Positions 8,004 through 15,738 of a stretch of DNA of 64,000 nt are shown in pieces. Source of the DNA: Peptococcaceae bacterium (GTDB lineage Bacteria > Bacillota > Peptococcia > DRI-13 > PHAD01). The stretch spans positions 18,848 through 82,847 of the forward strand of contig JANLFJ010000012.1 of assembly GCA_024655825.1 (NCBI GenBank), written 5' to 3'. The notes beneath the pieces were generated by a model. That model saw nothing but the letters and a program-made list of their open reading frames with translations. It did not search any database and was not told the origin of the DNA. A program made the position numbers and the translations under genes. Every line of letters begins with the position of its first letter. The stretch's first letter is position 1.

Positions 8004-9593
8004 ATGAACGCCGCAAAAAGGGGAGCGCATGACCTGTTGCAGGGAGAACAGCCCAAGCGGGAAGTCATCCTGCAACTGAAAAACATAACCAAAATCTATC
8101 CGGGCACCGTGGCCTTGCAAAAGGTCAACCTGGAGGTAATGCGGGGCGAGGTTCACGGCATCATCGGCAAGAACGGCGCCGGCAAATCCACGTTGGTAGG
8201 CATCATCTCCGGGATGGTTGCCTCCTCCGGCGGAGAGATTTTGATTAAAGGGCGCAAACTGGCCCATCTTTCAAGGCTGGACGCCAAGCGGGAACGGATT
8301 GCCATTGTGCCTCAGGAACCCCAGGTGATCAGCGATTTCACAGTCGCGGAAAACCTCTTCCTGGGCGACTATCCACACCAGGGGCCATTGGTCAACTGGC
8401 CGGAAATGTTCCGCCGCGCCGAGGACATCTTGCGGCGGACGGGGCTAAATATCAACGCCCGGGCCAAGGCGGGGGAGCTGTCCATTAGTGAGCAGCAGCT
8501 CCTTTTGCTGGCGAAAGCCTGCGGCGTGGAACAAGCCGACATCATCATTCTGGACGAGGCCTCGGCCTCCCTTTCCCATGATGATGAGAGCGTTTTTTTC
8601 TCCCTCCTTGGGGAGCAAAAAAGGATGGGCAAGACCATTATCCTCATTTCCCACCGCACCGATGAAATACTTAAGGTCTGCAACCGGGTCACCGTGATCC
8701 GTGACGGGCGCTCGGTCAAGACCATATCCTGTGAGGGATTGGACAGGCAGCAGCTTTCCGCCCTGATAGTAGGAGATGAGTCCGGCCGGGAGCAACATGT
8801 TATGGCCGGGAGTTCGCGGGCTCAGGCGGGGGGCGAGGTTGTCCTGAAGGTGGAAGGGTTCACCCGCGCAGGCTGTTTTGAGAATGTCCATTTTGCTTTA
8901 AAGAAAGGGGAAGTCGTGGGGCTGGCCGGTTTGCGGGGCAGCGGCCGCACGGAACTCTTCAAAAGCATAGTGGGCATTGACCCCCACGATGCGGGCACAC
9001 TTGAGATCGCCGGCTGCAAATGCACGGTGGCCTCGCCCTCGCAGGCCCTGGAACGGGGCATTGTTTACTTGCCGGAAGACAGGGAGAAGGAAGGACTGGT
9101 TGCCGGTTTGAGCGTGCGGGAAAACCTGGTTCTTAATTCCCTTGCCCAGATTAGCAAGGCCACGCTTATTGACCGGAAAAAGGAAGACAGCCTGGTTTCA
9201 CGCCTGATAAAAACACTTGGGATTGTGACCGCCGCCCCGGCACAGGAAGTAGGCCAGTTGAGCGGAGGCAACAAGCAGAAGGTGGTGGTAGGCAGGATTT
9301 CGGCCTTCGGACCGTTGGTTTACCTGTTGGACGAACCCACCCGGGGTATCGACATCGCCACCAAGGACAGCATCCTGCGCACCATTCGCGAAAAACTGGC
9401 CGCCCAGGCCGGCGTTGTCATAACCTCGCCCGGCCTCGATGACCTCCTGCTTATCTGTGACCGCATCCTTGTCCTGTATAAAGGCAGGATTGTCGCCGGG
9501 TTTGAGCGTGCGGAGTTCAACGAGGGGCAGATTTTTATGGCCATGCAGGGCGAATTGGCCCAATCGTCCCATACCGGCGCAACAGCCAATTGA
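8004..9593 (+). CDS. Ribose/sugar-type ABC importer ATPase (two ABC domains)
   Basis: A 529-residue RbsA/MglA-type ATPase with two ABC cassettes. Cassette 1 has Walker A GKNGAGKST, a weak signature (LSISEQQLLLLAKA) and Walker B IIILDEASASLS. Cassette 2 has a degenerate Walker A (GLRGSGRTE), signature LSGGNKQKVVVG and Walker B VYLLDEPTRGID. This asymmetry is normal for the family. ATG 8004 is chosen because the cassette begins soon after. It lies 49 bases after the HisD-like gene, with AAGGAG upstream at a somewhat long spacing. It energises import with the following permease and binding protein. The ligand is unassigned. Confidence 0.92.
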   Translation: MNAAKRGAHDLLQGEQPKREVILQLKNITKIYPGTVALQKVNLEVMRGEVHGIIGKNGAGKSTLVGIISGMVASSGGEILIKGRKLAHLSRLDAKRERIAIVPQEPQVISDFTVAENLFLGDYPHQGPLVNWPEMFRRAEDILRRTGLNINARAKAGELSISEQQLLLLAKACGVEQADIIILDEASASLSHDDESVFFSLLGEQKRMGKTIILISHRTDEILKVCNRVTVIRDGRSVKTISCEGLDRQQLSALIVGDESGREQHVMAGSSRAQAGGEVVLKVEGFTRAGCFENVHFALKKGEVVGLAGLRGSGRTELFKSIVGIDPHDAGTLEIAGCKCTVASPSQALERGIVYLPEDREKEGLVAGLSVRENLVLNSLAQISKATLIDRKKEDSLVSRLIKTLGIVTAAPAQEVGQLSGGNKQKVVVGRISAFGPLVYLLDEPTRGIDIATKDSILRTIREKLAAQAGVVITSPGLDDLLLICDRILVLYKGRIVAGFERAEFNEGQIFMAMQGELAQSSHTGATAN

Positions 9594-9612
9594 ATTATTG
9601 AGGGTGAACGGC

Positions 9613-10656
9613 ATGTCAAAAAAGCTGAAAATCGAATTGTTTTTATTGGAAAACCTGATCTGGGTCCTGGTCGCGTTTTTTTTCCTGTTCAACGCCATCG
9701 TCACTCCCAACTTCGCCACAACCCGCAACATCATCAATATACTGTACCATTCGTCGATCATGAGCATGCTGGTCCTGGGCGAAGGACTGATCCTGATCAT
9801 CGGGAACCTGGATTTATCCCTTGAATCCATCCTGGCCTTTGCGCCCGGGATGGCCATGCTCCTGGCAGTCAAGTGGTTTCCGGGCGCCTTTGGGCCTGTG
9901 GCCTGCATCCTCATTACCCTGCTGGTTGGGGCTTTGATAGGGCTGTTTAACGGCATCCTGATATCCCGGGTTCAGGTCAATCCCTTCTTGCAGACGCTTT
10001 CCATGCTGATAATGTTGCGGGGACTGGTCCTCTTTTTGGTCCCGTTTTCCATCTTCCCGCTGCCAGAGACTTACGCCTATTTAGGGCAGGGCTGGGTTTT
10101 CGATAAAATCCCCGCCGCTATTCTGGCGGTTTTTGTCATCTATCTTGGCTTCCATCTCGTGCTCCAGTACACCACCTTCGGGCGCAAGTACATGGCGACG
10201 GGAGGCAACCCAAAGGCCAGTTTCGTCTCCGGGATTAACACCTCCCGCATGGTAATTATCGCTTTTGTTTTGAGCGGGTTATTGGCAGCCGTGGCCGGGC
10301 TGCTGGCAGCCGGCCGGCAGGGTTCCGTCAATAACTCCATGGGGACCGGGATGGTCATGCTGGCCTTCGCCGGCGCCATCCTGGGCGGCGCCAGCCTGGA
10401 AGGCGGCAAAGGCACGCCTGTCGGCATGCTGGGCGGGGCTATCCTGCTGGGGATGATTTCCAACTCCCTGACGCTGCTCGGGGTGCAGGCCACGCTGGTC
10501 TATGCGACCCAGGGCGCCTTGATATTCCTGGCCATCATCATTGACCGTCTGCGAATTTACATACGCAACCGCCTGCTTCACCAGGAGCAGCTGCGCAAAC
10601 TGGCCCTGGAGCAGCGTGAAGACGAAGGGGGTGCGGCGCCTCCCGTCTCCGGCTGA
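9613..10656 (+). CDS. Ribose/sugar-type ABC importer permease
   Basis: A 347-residue hydrophobic protein of the RbsC/BPD_transp_2 family from ATG 9613. Conserved features include GEGLILIIGNLDLSLESIL near the N-terminus, the GLFNGILISRVQVNPFLQTL segment and the GGASLEGGKGTPVGMLGGA motif near the end. The C-terminal 35 residues are hydrophilic and charged (HQEQLRKLALEQRED), slightly longer than usual. It lies 19 bases after the ATPase and 118 bases before the binding protein. Only one permease gene is present, so it probably acts as a homodimer. Confidence 0.92.
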   Translation: MSKKLKIELFLLENLIWVLVAFFFLFNAIVTPNFATTRNIINILYHSSIMSMLVLGEGLILIIGNLDLSLESILAFAPGMAMLLAVKWFPGAFGPVACILITLLVGALIGLFNGILISRVQVNPFLQTLSMLIMLRGLVLFLVPFSIFPLPETYAYLGQGWVFDKIPAAILAVFVIYLGFHLVLQYTTFGRKYMATGGNPKASFVSGINTSRMVIIAFVLSGLLAAVAGLLAAGRQGSVNNSMGTGMVMLAFAGAILGGASLEGGKGTPVGMLGGAILLGMISNSLTLLGVQATLVYATQGALIFLAIIIDRLRIYIRNRLLHQEQLRKLALEQREDEGGAAPPVSG

Positions 10657-10706
10657 CCTGCCGTGCCCGGTCGCCTGAGTTATACCGCAAAGTGCATATT
10701 TTTCCG

Positions 10707-10721
10707 GCAAACCGTGTTTGC
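10707..10721 (+). other. Short intercistronic hairpin before the binding protein
   Basis: GCAAAC (10707-10712) and GTTTGC (10716-10721) with a 3-base loop lie between permease and binding-protein genes, followed by a short pyrimidine run. Such hairpins can set the higher expression of binding proteins. Support is limited to the inverted repeat itself. Confidence 0.3.
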
Positions 10722-10774
10722 TCCGTTCTTTTAACTGGTTACAGACAAATAAATTATCAAGGAGGCATTCTATT

Positions 10775-11875
10775 ATGGTGAAGAAAAACATCCTGCCTGT
10801 ATTTATCGTTGCGCTGGCGGTTGCCCTCTTTGCTGGCTGCGCTCAAAAGCCTGCCGAGAAAAAGGCCGAGACACAGGCGGAAAAACCCATGACCATCGGA
10901 ATGGTCATCAAAGACCCGACGGCGCCCTATGAAGTGGCCTTTGCCGAAGGAGCCAAGGCCAAGGCCAAGGAATTGGGCATTACCGTTGACATCAAGGACG
11001 GCCAGGCCGACTCCCTGAAAATCATGGAACTGATGGACAACTACATTACACAGAAGGTAGATGGTTTCATCATGGCTGGGGCTGTTGACCTTAAAGCCAT
11101 CGTGCCCGGCGTCAAGAAACTGAACGAAGCCAAGATCCCTATCATGGCGCTGGATACCTCCCCGGAAGGCGGTAAGGTAGACCTTTTCATTTCCTTTGAC
11201 ATTGAACAGGCCAGCAAGAAGGCCACCGAAGCATTTGTACAGGGTATCAAGGACCGCAACGGCGGCCAGGTGCCCAACGGCGTAGTCATCGAAATCACCG
11301 GCGCCCTGGAAGACATGTTCACCCGGGCCTGCAACAAGGGTTTCCAGGCAGTCATCAGCCAGTATCCCCAGCTCAAGGTGGTACAGGGTGAGGGCAAATG
11401 GGACAATACCATCTCCCATGAACGGGCCAGCGACCTCCTGACACGTTACGGCAAAGAAGTCCTGGGGATTTACGTACATACTCCTGACATCATGGCCCCG
11501 GGTGTAGTTACTGCTATTGAATCCCACAAGCTCGATCCCAAAGATTTCGGTATCGCCGGGATCTGCATCGGACCGGAAGGTATTGACCTGATAAAACAGG
11601 GTAAAATGCTGGCGGCTGTCGAACAGCCTGCCTACGATTCTGCCGTTTTGGCTGTCCAGTATCTATATGACCTGAAGAAAGGCAAACCCATTCCCCAAAT
11701 CGGTGACACGGTGAAACAGGACGGCGCAATCTGGTCCCCGGCTACGGTGGTCAAGAATCCCTGGGCTGAAGAAGGCGGTTATATGATCCTGCAGGGTCCC
11801 CTGGTCCCCACGGAAGTGAAAGTGGACGACCCGCGCCTGTGGGAAAACAAGCTGAGCAGCTTCTGGAAGAAATAA
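10775..11875 (+). CDS. Sugar-type ABC substrate-binding lipoprotein
   Basis: A 366-residue periplasmic-binding-protein-type-1 (RbsB-like) lipoprotein. ATG 10775 has GGAGG 9 bases upstream. A signal peptide (KKNILPVFIVALAVALF) ends in the lipobox FAGC, then a Lys/Glu-rich linker precedes the binding fold (MTIGMVIKDPTAPYEVAFAEGAKAKAKELG onward). The domain keeps the family's DNYITQKVDGFIMAGAVD and WDNTISHERASDLL features. It would deliver the ligand to the preceding permease/ATPase. The ligand is unknown. It is the last gene of the operon, closed by a strong terminator five bases later. Confidence 0.92.
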   Translation: MVKKNILPVFIVALAVALFAGCAQKPAEKKAETQAEKPMTIGMVIKDPTAPYEVAFAEGAKAKAKELGITVDIKDGQADSLKIMELMDNYITQKVDGFIMAGAVDLKAIVPGVKKLNEAKIPIMALDTSPEGGKVDLFISFDIEQASKKATEAFVQGIKDRNGGQVPNGVVIEITGALEDMFTRACNKGFQAVISQYPQLKVVQGEGKWDNTISHERASDLLTRYGKEVLGIYVHTPDIMAPGVVTAIESHKLDPKDFGIAGICIGPEGIDLIKQGKMLAAVEQPAYDSAVLAVQYLYDLKKGKPIPQIGDTVKQDGAIWSPATVVKNPWAEEGGYMILQGPLVPTEVKVDDPRLWENKLSSFWKK

Positions 11876-11879
11876 TATG

Positions 11880-11913
11880 AAAAAGACCGCACACATCCTG
11901 TGGCGGTCTTTTT
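11880..11913 (+). terminator. Intrinsic terminator of the sugar-ABC operon
   Basis: Perfect 11-bp arms AAAAAGACCGC (11880-11890) and GCGGTCTTTTT (11903-11913) enclose a loop that can extend the stem (CACA/TGTG) with one bulged A. The run of T closes the hairpin, and the symmetry would also allow termination of minus-strand transcripts from the gene at 12330. Confidence 0.9.
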
Positions 11914-11958
11914 GCATTAACACTAGCAATATTAACAGCAGCTTACCGTAATACCATT

Positions 11959-12330
11959 TTATACTAATGCCCCTGAATCCTTTAGGACTTTTAGTGCTTG
12001 ATGGTGAAGGGACTCATCGACTACTATCGTTAAAAGGATGTCATGTCCTGAAACAACGTCATTTCCTCCATCGCTCATACCGCTTGCACTAACACTGGCA
12101 TCCAATAATACTCTGGAATCAGGGCCTGTCTCTTCAAGTCCCAGGGTTAATCCGGCCAGGCTTTCTGTTTGTCCAGTAAGGGGATTCATAAAACGATTAA
12201 TCCCGTCACCTGGATAACTTTGATAACGATCAATTTGAATTTCTTCGATACCTAACTCTTGTAAAGTCTTAGCAGCCCTTTGGGCCAGTTCAGGACTTTT
12301 AAAAAAAGCCAAGATGTTTTTTTCAGACAT
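11959..12330 (-). CDS. Small protein of unknown function (123 aa)
   Basis: A 123-residue soluble protein starting at ATG 12330 with GGGAGGA upstream. The first half (NILAFFKSPELAQRAAKTLQELGIEEIQIDRYQ) looks like a beta-alpha-beta unit of the kind seen in Firmicute general-stress/YflT-like proteins. The second half (DILLTIVVDESLHHQALKVLKDSGALV) forms another beta-alpha unit. Between them is a Gly/Ser/Asn-rich segment. I do not recognise a specific family. It is a lone gene convergent with the sugar-ABC operon and next to insertion-sequence remnants. Confidence 0.7.
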   Translation of the reverse strand: MSEKNILAFFKSPELAQRAAKTLQELGIEEIQIDRYQSYPGDGINRFMNPLTGQTESLAGLTLGLEETGPDSRVLLDASVSASGMSDGGNDVVSGHDILLTIVVDESLHHQALKVLKDSGALV

Positions 12331-12410
12331 ATTAGAAGAATCCTCCCTCAGACAACATAAGAATAGTCATCATTATTCTCTGCCTTTAGGAAGGGATTAT
12401 TCATCTTTAG

Positions 12411-12673
12411 ACTAGCAAGTTGGTTACTAAAGGATTTGTTTCGGCTAAAGCAATCATGCATGCCAATGTGCTTCTTTCTGCTGACGAAACCATCAGCAAC
12501 CCCAAACTCAGTGAAAAGGAAATTGCTGAACAGTACCACGTTAATCCTCAAACTGTCCATGCGATTCGAAAATGTTATGCCATACAAGGACTTTCAGCAG
12601 CTATTATCCGAAAAAACGCGTGAAACCGCAGGTGCCGCCCAAGATTAAAGGAGAGGTGGGGGCCAGGTACTAA
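12411..12673 (+). pseudogene. IS630-family transposase N-terminal remnant, frameshifted
   Basis: The frame from about 12411 reads KLVTKGFVSAKAIMHANVLL, then a helix-turn-helix (LSEKEIAEQYHVNPQTVHAI) and KCYAIQGLSAAIIRK, matching the N-terminal DNA-binding region of IS630-family transposases. It stops at TGA 12621-12623. One base over, starting in the A6 run at about 12611-12616, the sequence continues as KKRVKPQVPPKIKGEVGARY, as expected for the family linker, before TAA at 12671-12673. The catalytic DDE domain is missing, so this is a decayed fragment. Confidence 0.7.
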
Positions 12674-12730
12674 GTCCGGCAATAGAATTAAGTGGACTAA
12701 GTATTATCTAAAGTACTCTCCAATTCTTCA

Positions 12731-12765
12731 GGCTATACGGACCAGTATAGCCATTTTATTTTATT
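12731..12765 (+). repeat. Inverted repeat with T-rich tail in the insertion region
   Basis: GGCTATAC (12731-12738) and GTATAGCC (12745-12752) are perfect 8-bp arms with a 6-base loop, followed by ATTTTATTTTATT. It may be a weak plus-strand terminator or a subterminal structure of the neighbouring IS110 element. The rest of 12674-12848 holds no gene that I can support. Confidence 0.4.
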
Positions 12766-12848
12766 GGTATAGTATTAAAAACAGGAGGAGAGATAAAGTC
12801 TGAAACTATGCCCGCGGGTGATATTACCTAAAAAAGGGTATAGCAAAC

Positions 12849-12872
12849 AAACCATCCATGGGACGGTTTTTG
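12849..12872. terminator. Hairpin terminator downstream of the IS110 transposase
   Basis: AAACCATCC and GGACGGTTT form a stem around ATG with one A-C mismatch, followed by TT on the plus strand. Read on the minus strand the tail is GTTTGTTTG. It sits 32 bases beyond the transposase stop and could end the transposase transcript or shield the element. Confidence 0.4.
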
Positions 12873-12903
12873 AAAATTTAATAAGGATAACTTTGAATTA
12901 CTA

Positions 12904-14142
12904 TCAACCTTTAATTACTGAGTACCCGTGTCTTTGAGCTATTAAAATAGCTTGCTCTACAGTGATATTGCGAGTCTGCGGCATAATTTCCGCCTTTTTG
13001 TATAGTTCGGGATTGTAAGGTTCCCCTTTTTTCAGGATGTGATATATAGCAGTAAGCAACATTCGAGCAACCGCTATAATAGCACGCTTATGACCACGTC
13101 GCTTTTTAATAGATAAATAGCGGCCTTTGATTTCAGGGTGTTTATCACTTTTAACAATCGCGTTCGCGCATTGGACTAAAAGAGGTTTGATATAAACACC
13201 GGCACGGGAAATGCGAACAGAAAGTTTCTTGCCCGCACTCTCGTTGTTTTGAGGAGTCACCCCTGCCCAGGAACACAAGTGTTTGGCTGAGGAGAACGCA
13301 GACATATCAACACCGATTTCTGAGATTATAGCGATGGCAGAAAAAAGATTTTTGATACCTGGTACAGTCGACACTAAAGAAAGTTCCCTGGCATAGGGCT
13401 CTGAAAGCGAAAGAATTAAGGATTCAAGATTGGACTTGCACTTTTCCAATCCGTCGTAATGCTGAAGGATAATATTCATTTTTTGCTGTTGTTCGGGTGT
13501 AATCATTCCGTCTAAAGCAAGGCGGATCTTATCCACCTTATCCAGCATGGATGGGTGAAGAAGAGGAACAAAATCGAAATCCTTATCATCAGGATTTTCA
13601 AGCAAGTAGTCAATGATTCTCATTGAACTCTTACCGAAAGTATCAGATACCACGTTGGCAAGCTGGATATTTGATACAGTAAGACAATTTTGAATCCGGT
13701 TCTTCTCGCTGGAACAAAAGTTTGTGAGCTTAAAACGGTAACGCATCAAGTCACGCAATTGACGAATTGGAAGGGGGGGCATAAAGCTTCCGGCAACGAG
13801 GTCGTGCTTAAACAGGTCAGCAATCCACTTGGCATCCTTTTTATCGGTTTTCTTGCCGCGAATCGCCTTTACGTACTTTGGGTGGGCCAGGGTAATTTTA
13901 CAGGTAGCTTCCAAAATATTGTACACAGGTATCCAGTACTTACCAGTAGATTCCATGCAAACTTGTGTACAGGAATTAGAGAAAAGCCACTCCGAGAGCT
14001 TTCGCAAATCGTTGGTGAAGGTAGAAAAGCGTCTGGACTTGTAAGTGGTAACCCCTTTGTCATTGGTAATGGCAATACAGGCAACAAGAAACTTTTTGTG
14101 GACATCAATTCCACAACAGATGGGGTAAACGATTTTTAACAT
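12904..14142 (-). CDS. IS110-family transposase
   Basis: A 412-residue recombinase. The N-terminal DEDD (RuvC-like) domain shows Asp in CGIDVHKKF, Glu in CMESTGKYW and the paired Asp in KTDKKDAKWIADL. The C-terminal Tnp_20 domain shows VPGIKNLFSAIAIISEIG, HLCSWAGVTPQNNESAGKK (with the probable catalytic Ser in ESAGK) and ARMLLTAIYHIL. ATG 14142 is preferred to 14160 because GGGAGA lies 5 bases upstream. The frame is full length and uninterrupted, so the element may still be active. Family members use a bridge RNA from a non-coding end to choose target and donor sites. Confidence 0.93.
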   Translation of the reverse strand: MLKIVYPICCGIDVHKKFLVACIAITNDKGVTTYKSRRFSTFTNDLRKLSEWLFSNSCTQVCMESTGKYWIPVYNILEATCKITLAHPKYVKAIRGKKTDKKDAKWIADLFKHDLVAGSFMPPLPIRQLRDLMRYRFKLTNFCSSEKNRIQNCLTVSNIQLANVVSDTFGKSSMRIIDYLLENPDDKDFDFVPLLHPSMLDKVDKIRLALDGMITPEQQQKMNIILQHYDGLEKCKSNLESLILSLSEPYARELSLVSTVPGIKNLFSAIAIISEIGVDMSAFSSAKHLCSWAGVTPQNNESAGKKLSVRISRAGVYIKPLLVQCANAIVKSDKHPEIKGRYLSIKKRRGHKRAIIAVARMLLTAIYHILKKGEPYNPELYKKAEIMPQTRNITVEQAILIAQRHGYSVIKG

Positions 14143-14160
14143 GAATGTCTCCCTTCGCAA

Positions 14161-14340
14161 AAAAAATTATTGAGAAAAGCAGGCATTGACTGATTGTCCA
14201 GCTATAAACGAGTTGTTTATACAAAGATAAGTCTTCGTGCTCAGGTGGCACACTTATTTGTGCTTGATAGGACAACCTACACATATAATAATGCGGTCTA
14301 CTCCCAAAGGAGCAGCGCACTCACCTCCACGTGATTTGTA
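14161..14340 (-). ncRNA. Candidate IS110 bridge-RNA region
   Basis: The non-coding stretch just upstream of the transposase holds several hairpins on the transposase strand: CTCC/GGAG around 14302-14314, GCACA/TGTGC (about 14250-14265, 6-base loop) and ATAAAC/GTTTAT (about 14204-14220, 5-base loop). Known IS110-group elements encode their bridge RNA in the end preceding the transposase. The position and hairpin series fit, but no target- or donor-guide pairing could be tested. Confidence 0.3.
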
Positions 14341-14369
14341 GTTGCCTGTAATCTCAACAAGATAGTTTT

Positions 14370-14421
14370 AAAATAAAAAAAGCTCAAGGGCAACGGTTTC
14401 ATGCCGTTTTGTGCCTTGAGC
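14370..14421 (-). terminator. Minus-strand intrinsic terminator in front of the IS110 element
   Basis: On the minus strand GCTCAAGGCA and TGCCCTTGAGC form a long stem with an inner AACGG/CCGTT helix, followed by TTTTTTTATTTT (the A-rich 14370-14381 of the plus strand). No minus-strand gene precedes it, so it more likely insulates the transposase from antisense read-through or belongs to the element. Confidence 0.65.
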
Positions 14422-14443
14422 GAAGCGAAAGGAATGGGTAATA

Positions 14444-15352
14444 ATGATGAATAAATATCCCAGTTATCTGACACATCTTGATGGAGAAGGCCTGCGACAA
14501 AAGGCACAAGTGCTTATGTCCTGCTTAGAGGATTGCACCGTTTGCCCACATCACTGCCACGTCAACCGACATAAAGGTGAACTGGGCTATTGTCACGCGG
14601 GTTGGGATGCAGAAATCAGCGGTTATGGACCACATTTCGGAGAAGAGCCCCCGCTAGTGGGTAGTTATGGGTCAGGTACCATCTTTTTTAGCCACTGTAA
14701 TTTGGGGTGTGTGTATTGCCAAAACTGGGACACCAGTCGCCGGCACGGCCAGGAGGCAACTCCGGAGGAACTGGCGGACATCATGCTCGCTCTGCAACGC
14801 CAGGGCTGCCACAATATCAATCTCGTATCCCCATCGCACTATGTCCCGCAGATTGTAGCCGCCCTGGCGGCGGCAGCCGGCAGGGGCCTGCGGATACCCC
14901 TGGTATACAATTGCGGGGGATACGACGAAAAGGCTACTCTGGAACAAATCGATGGGCTGGTGGACATTTACATGCCGGATTTCAAGTACGCCGACCCGGA
15001 AGTGGGGAAGAAGCTGTCCGGCGTCGACTCTTATCCTGAAATTGCGAAAACCGCCATAAAAGAAATGCACCGCCAGGTGGGCGATCTGGCGGTGGATAAG
15101 CGGGGAATCGCCAAGCGCGGCCTGATCGTCCGTCACCTGGTTTTGCCGGGTGGTTTGGCGGGGACTGCGGAGGTGCTTGATTTCATCGCCAGGGAAATAT
15201 CGCCTCGTTCCTATGTCAACATTATGGACCAGTATTACCCTGCCCACAAAGCAAAAGACCATCCCGAGCTAAACCGGCGGATCACGAAACATGAATACCG
15301 GGCAGCACTGATGGCGGCCAAAAAAGCAAGCCCGCATTTCCGGCTGGCTTAA
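14444..15352 (+). CDS. PflX-like radical SAM protein (COG1313 type)
   Basis: A 302-residue radical SAM enzyme. An N-terminal cysteine set (CTVCPHHCHVNRHKGELGYC) resembles the extra cluster region of pyruvate-formate-lyase-activase-like proteins. The radical SAM CX3CX2C motif follows in CNLGCVYCQNW, then NLVSPSHYVPQI and the downstream barrel strands (PLVYNCGGYD, DIYMPDFKYADP, GLIVRHLVLPGG). The DQYYPAHKAKDHPEL segment near the end is typical of the PflX group, whose substrate is not established. It starts at ATG 14444 or 14447 after AAAGGAATGGG. It lies upstream of the B12-riboswitch promoter and is probably a separate transcript. Confidence 0.85.
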   Translation: MMNKYPSYLTHLDGEGLRQKAQVLMSCLEDCTVCPHHCHVNRHKGELGYCHAGWDAEISGYGPHFGEEPPLVGSYGSGTIFFSHCNLGCVYCQNWDTSRRHGQEATPEELADIMLALQRQGCHNINLVSPSHYVPQIVAALAAAAGRGLRIPLVYNCGGYDEKATLEQIDGLVDIYMPDFKYADPEVGKKLSGVDSYPEIAKTAIKEMHRQVGDLAVDKRGIAKRGLIVRHLVLPGGLAGTAEVLDFIAREISPRSYVNIMDQYYPAHKAKDHPELNRRITKHEYRAALMAAKKASPHFRLA

Positions 15353-15394
15353 TACAAATGGACACGACCCAGGTAGACCCCAGGCGGATTTTTA

Positions 15395-15424
15395 TTGACA
15401 AAAGCAGGGGCGCAGAACTAAAAT
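15395..15424 (+). promoter_or_regulatory. Sigma-A promoter of the B12-controlled operon
   Basis: TTGACA (15395-15400), an 18-base spacer and TAAAAT (15419-15424) lie about 28 bases before the first paired base of the cobalamin riboswitch, placing the transcript start near 15431. Confidence 0.75.
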
Positions 15425-15451
15425 TATTGATGAAAAGTTAATACATGCCAG

Positions 15452-15610
15452 ATTCAAGGTGCCCTTGAGAGAGGGAGAATAGGGAAGCCGGTGAAAGTCC
15501 GGCACGGACCCACCACTGTAAGCGGTTACAAATCCCCGGAAAATGCCACTGGGTTGAGCCGGGAAGGCGGGGAGGAGGACAAGCCGCGAGTCAGGAGACC
15601 TGCCTTGAAT
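15452..15610 (+). promoter_or_regulatory. Cobalamin (AdoCbl-type) riboswitch
   Basis: The outer stem is ATTCAAGG (15452-15459) with CCTTGAAT (15603-15610). Inside are the conserved elements of the class: GGGAAGCCGGTGAAAGTCCG with the following GCACGGACCC, the GCCACTG block (15545-15551) and the B12 box AGTCAGGAGACCTGCC (15589-15604). It directs B12-dependent repression of the downstream genes through the terminator at 15681-15714. This is strong sequence evidence that the following operon deals with corrinoids or their metal. Confidence 0.96.
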
Positions 15611-15680
15611 TATTATCGATGGTTGACGAAAGGGGGAAGATTTCGTTGCCTTCACCAGCCGGCGGCTTTAAGATGGGAAA

Positions 15681-15714
15681 AGTCTCTTAGGAAACTAAGA
15701 GACTATGTTTTTTT
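15681..15714 (+). terminator. Riboswitch expression-platform terminator
   Basis: AGTCTCTTAG (15681-15690), a GAAA tetraloop and CTAAGAGACT (15695-15704) followed by ATGTTTTTTT form a classic intrinsic terminator 24 bases before the first start codon. It is the expected OFF state of the cobalamin riboswitch. Confidence 0.92.
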
Positions 15715-15738
15715 GGAGAAAAAAGGGGGGGATAAACA

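Larger units (their letters stand above)
12674..14380 (-). mobile_element. IS110-family insertion sequence (ends approximate)
   Basis: The core is an intact IS110-type transposase with non-coding flanks of about 230 bases (downstream) and 230 bases (upstream). IS110 elements lack classic terminal inverted repeats and need not duplicate their target, so the exact ends cannot be read here. The left end abuts an IS630 remnant. The right end lies before or at a minus-strand terminator near 14370-14421. The element sits between a small unknown gene and a radical SAM gene, in a stretch AT-richer than its neighbours. Confidence 0.5.
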
